Shown in pieces: positions 12,701 to 26,434 of a DNA stretch of 64,000 nucleotides. Positions within the stretch are counted from its first letter, which is position 1; each line of letters opens with the position of its first letter. The position numbers and the translations under genes are program-made. Under the pieces are notes generated by a model, which did no database searches, was not told where the DNA came from, and was given only the letters and a program-made list of their open reading frames with translations. Source of the stretch: Salvia splendens (taxonomy: Eukaryota > Streptophyta > Magnoliopsida > Lamiales > Lamiaceae); assembly GCF_004379255.2 (NCBI RefSeq), contig NC_056033.1, forward strand, positions 5,808,172-5,872,171, written 5' to 3'.

Positions 12701-14766
12701 TCGGACATGACATTCTCAATTACATTTTCAGCTACATAAAAAGGCAAAGAAAGTTGGTACTAAACCAGATAGATAGCTCAATGGAAAGGATCAAGTGAAA
12801 ACTCTAACATCCTTACTTGGAATTGAGTTGTGCTGTTGTGCACCCTGCACAAAGTAGAGCAAAAGCTGCCCACTGAATCTCGCTTAACCTGAAAAAGTGT
12901 TCTTATTCACTTTCATATTGGAATGTTGGTTTGAATATTGATAGACATAACAAGAAAATTATGGCAATTCTAGTGTATGATTACATCCAACAAATATTTC
13001 AATATTAAGAATACAGATTTTCGACCTTGGAAGTATAAACTCATTCAAAGTAAGGTTCCGGGAATAACTTACTTTCTCTTGAGAATGATGCGGTATAGCA
13101 CACCGGTGCTGATGATATTAAAGTTCTTTAATATTTGGTAACCTGGAGCATCTACATATGCAAAGATGTAATACTGCCAAAACAGAGAACTTCAGGAAAC
13201 AGCATGCAACAGATAAGTAATTCACTGGGAAAATTGAAGTGATGAGAGCCTACCTGAAGTAGATTCTTGACGAGGTACAGAGCTGCAGGGATGGGGTATA
13301 CACTAACCTCATCCCATGTTGTACTTAACCTAAAGAAGGATTTGAAACAGGGAAACAATTTGAATATCAACTGAAAGGAAACAGGAACTACTGAAGTCCA
13401 AATAAGTTCAACATAAAATTTAGCTATTCTAGAAGATGCCACCCCAAGCATGAAACCATTTCAGGATGCTAAATTTATGAATCTAAAACCTTTTGGTGGG
13501 TAATATTGCAATTTTAATTCATGAACATTTACTATAGTCTAGCAAAGAAATAGAGCTTCTTCACAGGATTCAGGCTGGGGCATTTAGATACGTGGTTAAT
13601 AGATTGTACATATATACCTTTAACTTAGTTGTGCATACTTTAAAATAAATTGTTCCCTTACTTCCTTCCTCAGTCGTAGGTTTAAAAAAATGTGTGCATC
13701 AACCCATGTGTCCATAGTTTTGTCATTTAGTATAAAAATGAATAGCAAAGGGAAAAAACCTGTTATCATCAGTAACACCGTCATTCCTCCAGATTTTCGC
13801 TAATGCAGCTAGTGATAGTGCACATTTCAAACTCTCTACCTAATCAGAAATAATGAATTTCAGAACATTCTTCAAGAGATGCAGTCCCTTTGCAAAAACA
13901 TTTAAAAATGAAAAGAGCATAGCTTAATACAATGATTAACCAAAGTGAAAACAGTATCTACTCACCAAAAAATTTGCAGTTGTAACGCTGTACTCATACT
14001 TGCCAGCCCTCTTTGACCAAACGATAAGAATTGCTTGTGAACTTGTAAGAACTGTCAATGCTAGTGTCACAATAGACCTGTTATTTGTGATTAATCAAAC
14101 AGATTAACTATGAAGGCGTCCTCACGTAGTTGGTATTCTATACTCGGAAGATGCATAAAGGAATTTAAGACAGCCATACTTGCGCTTCCACTTAGTACGG
14201 TCTGCAGAGCCACCTACTAAAGCTCTAGGAGACCCTGCAATTCAACCAAAAAAACAAGAGATTAGAGATGGACAAGCCTAGTAGAGTGTAGGGATATGAA
14301 GGTGTGTGGCACCTGAATGTGGTTTCCCTCTCAAGCTCTCAACATCAACTTGAACTGAATCCTCGTCTTTATCCTAAATGATCAATCCCATAAAAGAGTG
14401 AGCAAGGGGTAAAATTGATTCCTGAGGCGGATTCAGCGTGTGCTCAAACTAGAGTAATGGAATCTCAACAAGTCAGTGTGAGCTGATCTCGAGCTAGTAA
14501 AGAGAAACAGCGACGAACGCACAAATGTATGTGTAGTAGTAGAAGAGCAGCACGAAGAAAAGTGTAAAGCTGTATAACGAAGTACTATTACATATAGGCA
14601 GCTGGAGCAAATCCAATTAACAATGCTAGATCTCGAATAAGATAGAGAGACTTGGCATGGCTTAATGCAATCAAAACATGACAGCAGCGAAAGTATCGCC
14701 AAGATGGAAGCTAATTGAGTAGAAGAGAAAGAGGCAAACCTGATCCTTAATTCTTCTGTACTCCAT
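9715..14766 (-). CDS. CMP-sialic acid/UDP-galactose transporter-like nucleotide-sugar transporter
   Basis: Fifteen exons with GT-AG borders join to a 350-residue protein: 14766-14740, 14373-14313, 14234-14180, 14077-13966, 13839-13760, 13329-13254, 13173-13073, 12888-12817, 12441-12393, 12092-12051, 11667-11546, 11262-11203, 10676-10628, 9951-9857, 9766-9715. The total of 1,053 coding bases stays in frame, and length and exon number fit the plant CSTLP/UTR6-like family (Nuc_sug_transp, multi-pass). Recognisable segments include KWKRKSIVTLALTVLTSSQ (first membrane helix), YQILKNFNIISTGVLYR, KKRPSRNINVQNFWLY, and the C-terminal ending YLHSIGKVQR. Family members sit in Golgi or ER membranes and exchange nucleotide sugars for nucleotide monophosphates. 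Plants have little or no sialic acid, so the true substrate is open. The N-terminus MEYRRIKDQD is a short acidic cytosolic tail, which supports this start. Confidence 0.9.
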
Positions 14767-15323
14767 TTTCTCGTCTCTCTCTCTAGCTAGGAGAGAGGAC
14801 TGAAGGAGGTTTCCTTAGTCAGCACTGGCCGGTCGGCTAAATTGATCGGAGAGTTAAGAGGTGATGCGGTGTCTTGTCGAACGTTGCTGATTCGACTTTG
14901 AGATGGAAGCAATACGGACAGCGGCGGCTCGTTGTAGCTTCTGTTCGGTCGGTCGGTGGCGATTTGCCGGTGTCGCCGGAAAGTTGGAGAGAGAGATTCA
15001 GATCGAAAGTGAGAGGGGAACGAGTGATAGAGAGAGTGGTGATGAATTGGGCCAGAATTAATTTAATTAGTAATGGGCCTTCTGATTTATATATTATTTG
15101 GGCTTGGTACTTCACTAAAAGAATTGGGCAAATTCCACAGTTTCATTTAATTAATTAATAGACTTTTATCATTTTAGTAGGCCTCAAGGCTGAAAGAGTA
15201 CACGATTAAGAGTACTCTAGAGAAAATTGCTGAAAACCATGAATTTTGATCTATCTCGAAGTAAGAATTTATTTATAATTATCACATGACGAGAAGTTCT
15301 GGTTGAGTCATCTACATGTAATT
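14767..15323. other. Upstream region of the transporter gene
   Basis: Contains the 5' UTR and promoter of the minus-strand transporter. Short frames on both strands (14837-15158) overlap here in GC-richer sequence and look like chance. Confidence 0.45.
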
Positions 15324-15921
15324 TAGGGCTGACAATTTTTGGCACGACACGATAATACGTTAGGGCTGACAATTTTTGGCACGACACGATAACACGATAC
15401 GAACTCGCACGAAAATAATGGGTATGTGTCAAAGCTTATTGAGTTCGTGTCCTTATCGTGTCGACACGATAACGACACGAAAATTTCGTGTCGTGTTCGT
15501 GTTACACGTTAAGAAATAATATTATTATTTATTTATTTTAATTTAAATTAGGTTCGTGTTCGTGTCGTGTTTGTGGAATGATGGATTTTTTCTTTGCTGT
15601 TTGCTGGATTTTAAATCAGATTGTGTACTGAGATTTTAAGTTTTTAATCCTATTGTGTTATCAGGTTCTTATCATGTTATCAGGTCGTATTATTATAGTG
15701 TCGTTATTGTGTCGAATCATATATGTGTTGTTATCGTGTTGTGTTGACCCGAAGTGGTACGTGCCGTTAATGAGTTTGTGTCATGTTCGTGTCTGAGGGT
15801 AGCGGGTCGTGTTCGTGTTTGGAGTTTTCTAAACGGGTCGTGTTCGTGTTTGTTGTTATCGTGTCGTGTCGTTATCGTGTCGACACGATAACGACACAAC
15901 ACGCACGCCTTGCCATCCCTA
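15324..15921. mobile_element. hAT-type MITE with GTGTCGTG-rich interior
   Basis: A 598-bp non-coding element. The left end TAGGGCTGACAA and the reverse complement of the right end, TAGGGATGGCAA, are imperfect terminal inverted repeats. They are flanked by the 8-bp duplication ATGTAATT (15316-15323) and ATATAATT (15922-15929), which differ by one transition. An 8-bp duplication and a TAGGG terminus point to the hAT superfamily. The interior is built from many copies of CGTGTCGTG and its complement, including a nearly identical block at 15457-15480 and 15874-15895. The left end is duplicated in tandem with a 37-bp period (15324 and 15361). No coding frame of substance is present. Confidence 0.75.
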
Positions 15922-16721
15922 ATATAATTCATTGTTGATTTTTCAACAAAATCCGATGCTACTTTTGTAAGAATATACGACATTGTTTAACTCTCGACGG
16001 TGACGTTCATATATGATTTCCGGTTGCCACTTCACATATAATTCCACCAAAAAAATTCGACATGAGATAGTTGAGAACATATCCAAATTTCGTAAATTTT
16101 ACCATTAACTTTTAAAATTGCAGGTATGACAAGAATTTAACTAAACTTATATTTTCGGCAATTTACCCATATGTATGTTATATCCATTGTGTCCTCTGAA
16201 ATTATTTATTTCTCAATAAATCAAGATATACAAAATTCACAAGTCATTTTTTAATTTCCTTTCTTTTTCTTGGAGGAGATTAATATATGTAATTATTTGG
16301 AGCAGTTATACCTGACCTCTGAAGTTAAGTTAAGATAAACGTCATGGATTATTTTCAACTACCTAGAGGTAACAGTTCAATAAGTACTAAATTGTTTATT
16401 CAAACATGAAACCGAGTGTTGTGTAATTTAATATTCACAATTCCAAATACTAACCATCGTCCATCGCAATATCTATTCAACCATAAAAAAAAAGAAAAAA
16501 AAAGTCCTCTAAGTCTGAACTAATCAGCACGCAGCAATTCTTACCTAACCACGTTTTTAATCTAAATCTAAGAGATGACATCACCTCAATTAATTACATA
16601 ATTAAGCTTCAATTTTATCATGTTTATTAGCAGTCGGCCAGCTAGAGGCTGCTGTGATTTTATGTATTTATTTGAACTAGGCATGCGATCTTCTGTCCTA
16701 TAACTTTATACTACTATATAT

Positions 16722-16870
16722 TTCATCCGTCCCACAAGAATATGCACTCTTTCATTTTTAGTTCGTCCCACCAGAATATTCATTTTCTAATTTTTAAATC
16801 TCTTTCTTCTGTAATGAGATGGGACTCATTTCCCACTAACAATACTTTTATTACTTTTTCTCTCTAATTC
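16722..16870. repeat. Stowaway-like MITE fragment
   Basis: The words CATCCGTCCCACAAGAATAT and, 40 bases on, GTTCGTCCCACCAGAATATT are copies of a Stowaway-type left end. The expected right end (GGACGGAGGGAGTA) is not found, so this is a truncated copy with a partly duplicated end. Confidence 0.4.
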
Positions 16871-17294
16871 TCTGTTACTTTACCTATTTTACATTAAAAC
16901 ATGTATCGAACCCAAAGTGCATATTATTTGATAATTTAACTAATATATGATCATCGCCAAAAGTTACCTTGGGTCTCTTATTTTATTATAAACCATCCAC
17001 TCATTAATATTTGTGCCTGGACCTTAGACATATTGAAATGAATATTGAAATGAGATGAAATGAATATTGAAATGAGATGAAATGAGTAATATTTATTAAT
17101 AAAAAATTATGCTTGAACCATAATTTGACTACAATTTGCAAAAAATATATCACAATTTTAGAATAATCGACTCAAAATATCATTTTGAACTGGGAAAACT
17201 ATACATATTAAAATTAATTATAGACCCTCTTAACATGCATGGATCAGCGGATCCTAATTAATAATCTCAGATCATAAATATTTGTAATTAAGTA

Positions 17295-17432
17295 CTCCCT
17301 TCGACCGTCATTAGGAGTCTCATTTCTTGGCGGCACGGGTTTAATTGTGATATATTAGTAAAAATGAACAAGAACTCTTATTCGCAGACAGACTAAACTA
17401 GAAAAACGAGACTCTATTCGCGAACGATTGAG
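17295..17432. mobile_element. Degenerate Stowaway-like MITE
   Basis: A 138-bp segment flanked by TA on both sides (17293-17294, 17433-17434), starting CTCCCTTCGACCGTC and ending with the degenerate inverse CGCGAACGATTGAG. GAGTCTCATTTC near the left pairs with the GAGACTC word near the right. The pattern fits Stowaway (Tc1/mariner type), but the ends have decayed. Confidence 0.5.
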
Positions 17433-17952
17433 TAATTAAATAACTAGGTGAGTACGATATTTCCTATTACAGTTTTCTGTGTACATATACCCATGACAAA
17501 TGTATTACCGTAGGCTAAATATATACAGTAGTACTACATAAATCAATTTTATTTAAAGTCAACCTAAAATAATTCAACCAAATGCAATCTGCAACCTCGT
17601 TCTTAAGCTTATTCGTCGTATTGGAAAAAAGGGTGCCACCAATCATCGATCATTATTCACATGAAAAAGTAAAACACTGTAATTATTTTATGTACTTATA
17701 TTGCAGTAAGAGTATTCTTTAAACTTGTATAACAAGATTTTGAATGAGCCAACAGGCAACAGCTAGCTGATTCTTGTCGTCTGAATAATTCAAATCAATA
17801 CAGTATTAATTACTCTTATAACAGCAACATACTTCACATAAGTCACGGATATGATTTTTTGACTTTGCACTTATTTTAAATAATCGTTTCACATATATTA
17901 AATACTTAAACACTTTCTACGTAAGACAAGCCAGGTCCAACCTCAATCTCTT

Positions 17953-17960
17953 TATAAAAG
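17953..17960 (+). promoter_or_regulatory. TATA box of the peroxidase gene
   Basis: TATAAAAG, 61 bases upstream of the peroxidase ATG at 18014. Transcription would start roughly 25-30 bases upstream of the ATG, giving a short leader. Confidence 0.55.
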
Positions 17961-18013
17961 CAATCAAATGTGTAGATATTATGTAAAAATCATCATTGAT
18001 ATACTCAAGAAAC

Positions 18014-19517
<1,504 letters not shown>

Positions 19518-20551
19518 TTGATTGTTGAAATTGCAGGGTTTATTTGATTTAAATTTCTTATGTCACATTTTCATGTAATGTATACGTTGTATCTCACTTC
19601 TTCAATAATATGTGGTGTATGTTTGTGATGTTAGTATTTGATAGATTTACTGTATTTGATATGGTGCACATAGAATAGTACCCACCCATGTCATATTGAT
19701 TCGGTATGAGTTTTAAAGATGTAAAAAAAATATATGGAAAAATTAGTGAAATGTAACCGATACACTTTGGATCAGGAATGAGAATGAACACTAGGTGACA
19801 GGACAATGAGGCGTTGACCATGAGGGGCGGTGTCAATTTTCGAGAGCGGATTTTTGAAGAGAAAGAGAGGAGAGAAAAAGAGAGATGAAAGGATATGTTA
19901 TTTCTATAGGTGGTTCGACTCTCTTCGATTATCTGACAATCAACTCCCAAAAAAAACTCATAAAGAAGTTTATAATACAATAAATTCATTACATTAAGTA
20001 AATGACATAATTTAAATGAGGAATTACATAATTATTCATTATATGCCTACATTGAATTCTGCCAATGAATGTGGTTATTTTTTATATGACATATATATAT
20101 GTGACTTATTCTATGAGAGTGGTCTTTACCTGATATATATGTACCATGAATATATTATATTCTCATAAATTAAATTATATATATAGAGGAAAAGGGTGTC
20201 AATTTTTTGTCCCAAATGAATGATGTTGGGTGTAGGCAATATAGTTTAGGAGAAAGAGTGTCAAATTTATATAATTGACATAATATAATTATTTAAAGTG
20301 TCAGCAAAACGTATGAAGGTAGGAAACAAAAAAACAAAGACACGTAATTGGCTGCTGGTGATTTTGCCCATTTTTTTGAGAAATAACACTATATTAGCTA
20401 GGTAGTCAATGTGGATCAATGTTTGACTGTAAATTATTATTGCATACCATATTTTTTTAATCTTAAACTAGCTCTGTCAAACACCGATATGCAATTTGCC
20501 ATTTGGGTACAACTACATTAATTAAATTCAATTATTCATGACAAAATAATA
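19518..20551. other. 3' flank of the peroxidase, intergenic
   Basis: Holds the peroxidase 3' UTR and then AT-rich DNA. No gene is supportable; the frame at 19594-19989 has no recognisable content. Confidence 0.5.
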
Positions 20552-20805
20552 CTCCATTCGTCCATAGTAATGGATGCGTTTCTTTTCGGCGCGAGGATTA
20601 AGAAAATTGTGTTATGTGATGTAAGTAAAGGGAAAATAAAGTGGAAAATGAAAAAAGTAGAAAGATGAAGAGAGAATAAAGTAAGAAACAGTAAAGTAGA
20701 TGTGGAGAAATGTGTTGACTTTTACTAAAAAGGGAAATGACTCTATTACTATGGAACGTACCAAAATGGCAAAATGACTCTATTACTATGAAACGGAGGG
20801 AGGAG
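20552..20805. mobile_element. Stowaway-like MITE
   Basis: A 254-bp element between TA dinucleotides (20550-20551 and 20806-20807). It starts CTCCATTCGTCCATAGTAAT and ends with the inverse ATTACTATGAAACGGAGGGAGGAG. The right-end module ATGACTCTATTACTATG occurs twice (about 20736 and 20774), a small internal duplication. No coding sequence. Confidence 0.75.
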
Positions 20806-21103
20806 TAGTCTGTATACAGCTGGAAATTGGTAACAATTTCGATTAAATCCACCAATTGAAGAAAATAGTTGAAGACAAAAAATAGGGGTAATTTCGATCA
20901 AATCCACAAATTCGATATTTTTTATTATTTCCATTAAATCTATTTTTTTTACTTGTATGTTTATTGTTAAAAAATTTAGTTTAGATATGTGGGAAATCTT
21001 ATTGTTGTATTTCCAATATTAGTCCTTAAATGTAAAATAAATTAAATATAATATTCATAAAATATCCAATTTTTAATATTAAATTATAATTGTATTTTAT
21101 TTA

Positions 21104-21536
21104 TGATAGAAATCCATATGTTCTATTCTAAGTTATACATGTTATTTTTTAGTTTCAATTGCTAACACCCTCCCTCAAACCCTTCAAAGTGAATATTGGA
21201 GGGGTTGGACTTTTTTCATATCGGTTGGATGATTGACCCAAATTTTTTTCGATCGGTGGGATCATTGGCCCAAATTTGAAGTTCAAATATACTATTGGAT
21301 TAGTCATTTTTTTGATTTTAGCCCAGATATACTGCTAGGTCAGTTAAATTTGGCCCACAATCGGTAACCTGCTTTGATACCATGATAGAAATCCATAGAT
21401 TTCATCCTATAAAACAAATCGATAATAAGAGGAGTGATCCATGAAATTTATATACTAGTCTTAGTTTTCTCTTGAAATTTATACACCGTATGCAATAGTT
21501 ATATACTGTATTATTTTTTAGTTTCAATTGCCAACA
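21104..21536 (-). mobile_element. TRIM (terminal-repeat retrotransposon in miniature)
   Basis: A 433-bp element flanked by the exact 5-bp duplication ATTTA (21099-21103 and 21537-21541). Read on the minus strand, the 5' LTR is 21536-21383 (TG...CA, 154 bp). It is followed at once by a primer-binding site TGGTATCAAAGC (21382-21371), complementary to the 3' end of initiator methionine tRNA. Then come about 200 bases of non-coding interior and a polypurine tract GGGTTTGAGGGAGGG (21182-21168). The 3' LTR is 21167-21104. That copy has lost about 90 internal bases, leaving 64 bp, but both its ends match the other LTR. With no coding capacity it depends on another retrotransposon's proteins. Confidence 0.87.
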
Positions 21537-21541
21537 ATTTA

Positions 21542-22805
21542 CTTCGTACATATCACATATAGTACATATCATGGAAAATGTCAATGCATTCCTATCATCA
21601 ATACATCACAATCCTACCTCTTAATTTCATTTATTTGTAGTTGTAGCAATCACAAGTAAAAACCTTTTGCAAAATAAAAAAAATTATGTAAGATACTAAT
21701 TACTACATAAATCTCTGACGAAGCCATATTGCAACTAGATCCTATGATCACAATGAAATAAAATAAGAAAGAAATTTAAAATATTAAGGCCCAATAAGTT
21801 TAATACACAACTACAGTTAGACAGCTCTTTTGCTGTGTTTGATTTCCAAGGCCCATCTAACTCTTCAAAGATAGCCCAACCCACTATATTTAGTGAATTA
21901 GTACTACTATATAAACTATCGAAATATCTGCACAAAATATTCATTTAAAACCAATGAATCCATAGATGCCAAATATTATTATTATTATTATTCCGAAAAA
22001 AATAAAACAATAATATGATACATAAATGGGAATATTTCAAAGAATAATAACACTCAATAATGGTATATCCTAACTGATAAAATAAGGGTTGGAAATTGAT
22101 ATAGTCTGAGACATGAAAATCACTCCACATTCATTAGCAGTGCGACAAATTGACAACACATGGCCACATACATTATTGTCCACAACATTAACGGTTCGTA
22201 TTTTTTTTTACAATTTTGTTTTTGTTGTTTTCGTAAATCATAATCTAAAAACTTTAAAATGATAATGCTATGCTTGGCAGGATTCGCACACCAGTATATA
22301 TTTATAATTGCAAGCACATATATGTTTTACTTATCTGATAGTGACCTGCACTTACCAATCTGCAGCTATCGTACAAGCAAATTTAATTTTTAATTTAATT
22401 ACTTGTGGTAACGCTTGGCTGTGCATTACTATCATTTATCTATTTATAATGTGATGATCAGGAAGTTATGAACATGCACCCTTTCTGAGCTGTTATTAAA
22501 TTACTATTTTGCTTGTACTAAAATGAATGCATAAAATAAAAGAACTCTATTATTATGAAACGGGGAGAATATATTGTTACGAACTCCTATAATTTGTCAC
22601 AACATGGTTTACGAAGTAATAATTCTGATTTTAACCATTGGGAAGTATTTGGGGAAAAGTTAGAAAATTTAATAGTAGTTAAATTTCAAAAGATACGGGA
22701 ATGGATTGATCGGAAGCTATTAGCTAGTCTTTTGAAATGTGAAGACTAGAGAGGGAATGCAATTGAAGTAGGAGTATATACTTATATTACAAGTTGCAAA
22801 CCCCG
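21542..22805. other. Intergenic, no gene seen
   Basis: AT-rich DNA between the TRIM and the 3' end of the minus-strand CIPK gene. It includes a short (TTA)n run near 21975-21992. Several short frames (21735-22317 minus, 22555-22749 plus) have no recognisable features. Confidence 0.5.
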
Positions 22806-24146
22806 TTAATGACCGGATAACGACGGTTGCGATTCGTAAACTAAATCATTAACTGCAAGCTTAAATTTATCTCGCCACAAATCACGTCCAAGTCCACTTG
22901 TTTTAACCTCCACCACCACCAGCTCTTCCGTTAGCCGGTTAATCTCCACCATAATAACGTATTTCCAGTTCTGCCCGTGCAGCCGCACCCCCATTCCCTT
23001 CTTCGTCACTCCCATCCCCTCTTCCCCCGCCGCCGCCTCCAGCCTCCCGATTATCGTCTCCGGCGACTTCTCCGACACGAACATCTCCGATTTCACATGG
23101 TAATCGAACAAAACCGACAGATCCGCGCCGGAGGAGTAGGAGATCAGGTCGAACGCATTCAGAAATCGAGATTCGTCGCCGGAGTCCTTGAATTCGAATT
23201 GTTTGTCGATCGGGTGGTTGATGCCTTTGTACCCCTTTTTAAACCACGGATCGTTCAGGATCTCGTGGATCGTGATTCGAGTGCTCGGATTCGGATCTAA
23301 TACGCGGGAGAGGAAGTGGCGGAGCTCCGGCGAGGTCCATTTAGGGCAACGGAATTCGCCTTTGTAGATTTTTCTGTACATCGCCATTAGATTTGTGTCG
23401 TTGAAGGGTAAATATCCGGCATTGAGGACGTAGAGGATTACGCCGCACGACCAGACGTCGATCTTCGCGCCGTCGTAGCCTTTCTTCGCGAGGATTTCCG
23501 GCGCAACGTACGCCGGCGTGCCGCAGAGCGTGTGGAGGAGGCCGTCCTGCCTCGTCTGGCCGGTGACGGCGCTGAGGCCGAAATCGGTGATCTTCAGATC
23601 CCAATTCTCGTCGAGGAGGAGATTCTCCGGCTTGAGATCGCGGTGGAAGACGCCGTGCGAGTGACAGTAGTCGACGGCGGAGATGAGCTGCTGGAAATAC
23701 TTCCGGCTGAGATCCTCGCTGAATCGGTATTTGGCGATCTTCGCGAAGAGCTCGCCGCCCTTGGCGAATTCCAAGACGCAGTAGACCTTGGTTTTGGTGG
23801 CGAGGACTTCGTGGAGGCTGACGATGTGCGGGTGGCGGAGGCGGCGCATGATAGAGATCTCCCGCTTGATGTTGGCGGCGAGCTTCCCCGTCTGAATCCG
23901 CTGCTTGCTCAAGGCTTTTATCGCCACGCTCTGCCCGGTGCGAATGACGTGCGCGTGGTAGACCTTCGCGAAGGCGCCGCAGCCGAGCAATCTGCCGAGC
24001 TCATACTTTTGAAAGAGGTTAGGGCTCAGCTCCTCTCCGCCGCCACCGGCGGCGGTTGCGTCGTCGCTACTGCTGCTGCTGCTGCTGGCGGCCGTCGATG
24101 TATCGGATGACATTGAATTCGATTCCTCGTCGGTGATCTGTGACAT
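22806..24146 (-). CDS. CIPK: CBL-interacting protein kinase (SnRK3), CIPK11/CIPK14-like
   Basis: An intronless gene for 446 residues. A Ser-rich, disordered N-terminus (1-45) precedes a kinase domain at about 47-302. The glycine loop is GCGAFAKV, the ATP lysine K77, the catalytic loop FHRDLKPEN (HRD 168-170), and DFG188-190 to APE about 214-216 forms the activation loop. The NAF/FISL motif begins [11 protein letters not shown] (330-340); calcineurin-B-like calcium sensors bind there to relieve autoinhibition. The C-terminal half ends with the PPI region that binds PP2C phosphatases. CIPKs phosphorylate ion transporters and other targets at plasma membrane or tonoplast in response to calcium. 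Similarity to the intronless CIPK11/14 group is from memory of the sequence ([24 protein letters not shown]). The GC-rich frame produces long shadow frames on the opposite strand. Confidence 0.93.
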   Translation of the reverse strand: MSQITDEESNSMSSDTSTAASSSSSSSDDATAAGGGGEELSPNLFQKYELGRLLGCGAFAKVYHAHVIRTGQSVAIKALSKQRIQTGKLAANIKREISIMRRLRHPHIVSLHEVLATKTKVYCVLEFAKGGELFAKIAKYRFSEDLSRKYFQQLISAVDYCHSHGVFHRDLKPENLLLDENWDLKITDFGLSAVTGQTRQDGLLHTLCGTPAYVAPEILAKKGYDGAKIDVWSCGVILYVLNAGYLPFNDTNLMAMYRKIYKGEFRCPKWTSPELRHFLSRVLDPNPSTRITIHEILNDPWFKKGYKGINHPIDKQFEFKDSGDESRFLNAFDLISYSSGADLSVLFDYHVKSEMFVSEKSPETIIGRLEAAAGEEGMGVTKKGMGVRLHGQNWKYVIMVEINRLTEELVVVEVKTSGLGRDLWRDKFKLAVNDLVYESQPSLSGH

Positions 24147-25761
24147 AATTTGATCCAGAGATGGCGCAATTACAGTCCGTCGCCGTGGCCTCTCTGCCTT
24201 GCATTAATCGATCGAGCAAATCCAAAATTTGCTCGATGATAAAACCTGATTGAAATTGAGAAAGGAGTAATCGACAAAAAATTTATACACCACCAACGCC
24301 TCGATGATCAGTGATTAAATTCTTCCTTCCTTTTTTTTGCAAAAAAAAAATAGAGTTTATGTTGATTCTGTATATGAATCAAAGAATTTGGTAATGGTTG
24401 ATGAATCCAGCAAAGGAAAATATAATTAAAATCTATGAAGATAGAGAGAGATGGGATGATGGTGAGAGAGAACTGAATTCTGAATTGGATAATGCGGTTT
24501 GCCAATTGGGATGTAGGGGCTCACCTATTTATTTAGGAGATCTTGTTCATAATTTACCGCGTCACACTAAATTATTTTTTAATCTTATTTACTTATTGGA
24601 CTTGTAATAATTTGTAACTAAGCATTAATTAGAGAGATAATTAGAGAGAGGTCTTGAGAAAAAAATCATAATCCGACCATACACGTGTCTTTTTTCTTTA
24701 TTTTCAACAATAACAATAAGAATATGGAAACACACTTCATTAGATTTTTGTTGCTATTCCAAAAATAAACCCGTTAAATATTATTGTGGTGCTAGTCATA
24801 TTACCAGGATATTTGTTTAGATATTTATATATTTTTTTAATTATAAATGTTGTATTTATGAGTTATTTGACTATAAATACATTATGCTCTGACATTTTAT
24901 GACTTTAAAAATTACATAATATTAATACAAAATTATAATAATTGAAGTAATTTATCTGATCGTCTCTGCACTTAATATGCTTTTAATAATATAACATTAA
25001 ATTTAGTTTAATGTAAATCAGAAAGGAGAGTTCTATACAAAAAAAGGTTATCTGATCGTGTTTATTTAATTATTTCGTATCGTATTGTTGACATATAAAA
25101 CGAAATATTATTTAAGTATACAATGAACTCAATTCGTCTTATATTGTTGATATTTTGTAACAATTATTATTCACGTACAATAGGAATTAGTTCGGTGTTA
25201 TATTGTTGAAATATAATACTAGTAAGAATTTATTTGTCCACACAAAAGAAGAAGAACGTCATGCGTTTACCTTTTTTATTTAAATTGTTCATTCCTTTCC
25301 TCAAAATGATGAAAAGTTATAACTAGTAGTAGTAATTTTAATTTTTTTTTAAAATAAGTTGATAGATACTATATAATAGTACAATATAAAATATTCGAAT
25401 CTGTAAGAACCTTTGATACTATTAATAATGAAGTTAGGTCCAATTATTTGAATATATTAAGAGATTCAGTATCACGAAATACAATATTTTTATGATATTA
25501 GGAGTTATTTTACGCAAACTGACGAGCGACAATAATTGGATAAGGGCAAGCGAAAATCATAGGCACGGCAAAATTTACCTAAAATTCCTCGCTATCTACA
25601 TATATACATTCTACGAATTAAATTTTATCTTAGTTTGGTGATTAAATCTTAATTACAATAATTAAAGTTTTAATTAAATTTTATTAATTGTTGAGCGTGT
25701 GAGACATATGAAAGTGCACGAGAGAGCCTTTCCCTAAAAGAAATAATTAGAATGTTTCTTG
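24147..25761. other. CIPK promoter and intergenic DNA
   Basis: The first 350 bases are the likely 5' UTR and promoter of the minus-strand CIPK. A 65-codon frame beginning at an ATG (24505-24308, minus) could be an upstream ORF if transcription starts far enough out. The rest, to the LTR retrotransposon target site at 25762, is AT-rich with no gene seen. Confidence 0.45.
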
Positions 25762-25766
25762 TAGAG

Positions 25767-26359
25767 TGATGGGATACGAACTAAACAACTAAACCCTAAT
25801 TGCGAGCCCAATAGCAGTGACGACCCATCAGCCCAAAACCCAAGAAAAAGTATCAGTTCGGCACAACCAAAGAGTTCGGTCGCAGCCTATAGCTCGGTAA
25901 AAGCCGACCAATCGAGTTCTACTCTCAGATCGGCAAAAGCTGATCGGCAAAGTCCAGCAGTTCGGTCTCAGTATTCGACCGAACAAGGAGATAGTGGACC
26001 CCTGCAGGATCTCCACGACCTACATCATCACCCACGATCTCCACGACCTCTATTACACCCACGATCTATTTAGTGGTATGAAGCAGTTATCAACCCCCCT
26101 ACCAGGGCTGTAAACCACGATCTTAGTTCGAATTGTATAAATAGAACTGAGATCAGATAGACAAGGGTTAAGCTCTCTAGATCCTGAATCTTATAGCAAA
26201 TCAGTATTGTAATCTGTAAGCGAGACCAAGCAATACAAATTTGCCCTCTCTTCTTCCCGTGGACGTAGATTTACCTCAGTAAATCGAACCACGTAATTTT
26301 CCGTGTTGTGATCGTTTATTACTTGCATTTATTCCCATCAAAAATTCGCCACATCATCA
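25767..26359 (+). repeat. 5' LTR of the Tat element
   Basis: 593 bp, TG...CA, nearly identical to 35672-36264. It contains a pol II TATA box (TATAAATA at 26136-26143) for the genomic RNA. TTCGGT/ACCGAA-type words recur through it. Confidence 0.95.
26136..26143 (+). promoter_or_regulatory. TATA box in the 5' LTR
   Basis: TATAAATA, about 220 bases before the LTR end, the likely core promoter of the retrotransposon RNA. The identical copy in the 3' LTR (26136-26143 plus 9,905) could drive readout into 3' flanking DNA. Confidence 0.6.
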
Positions 26360-26360
26360 C

Positions 26361-26378
26361 TGGCGCCGTCTGTGGGAA
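26361..26378 (+). other. Primer-binding site
   Basis: TGGCGCCGTCTGTGGGAA begins two bases after the 5' LTR. TGGCGCCGT is the usual start of Tat/Athila primer sites and pairs with the 3' end of a tRNA ending in CGGCGCCA; the exact tRNA (Asp-like) is inferred. Confidence 0.75.
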
Positions 26379-26434
26379 ACAGAGAACCAAAACTGTGATA
26401 AAAGCGAGTTTTTGATCCTTTTCCACCAAAAAAA

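Larger units (their letters stand above)
15922..18013. other. Intergenic DNA upstream of the peroxidase
   Basis: About 2 kb of AT-rich DNA with two Stowaway-like remnants and no supportable gene. The proximal part is the peroxidase promoter. Confidence 0.5.

Noticed and set aside
14837..15158. Two overlapping frames upstream of the transporter
   Set aside because: Opposite-strand mirror frames in the 5' flank; no recognisable motif.
23532..24110. 192-codon frame opposite the CIPK gene
   Set aside because: Same cause: shadow of a GC-rich kinase gene on the other strand.
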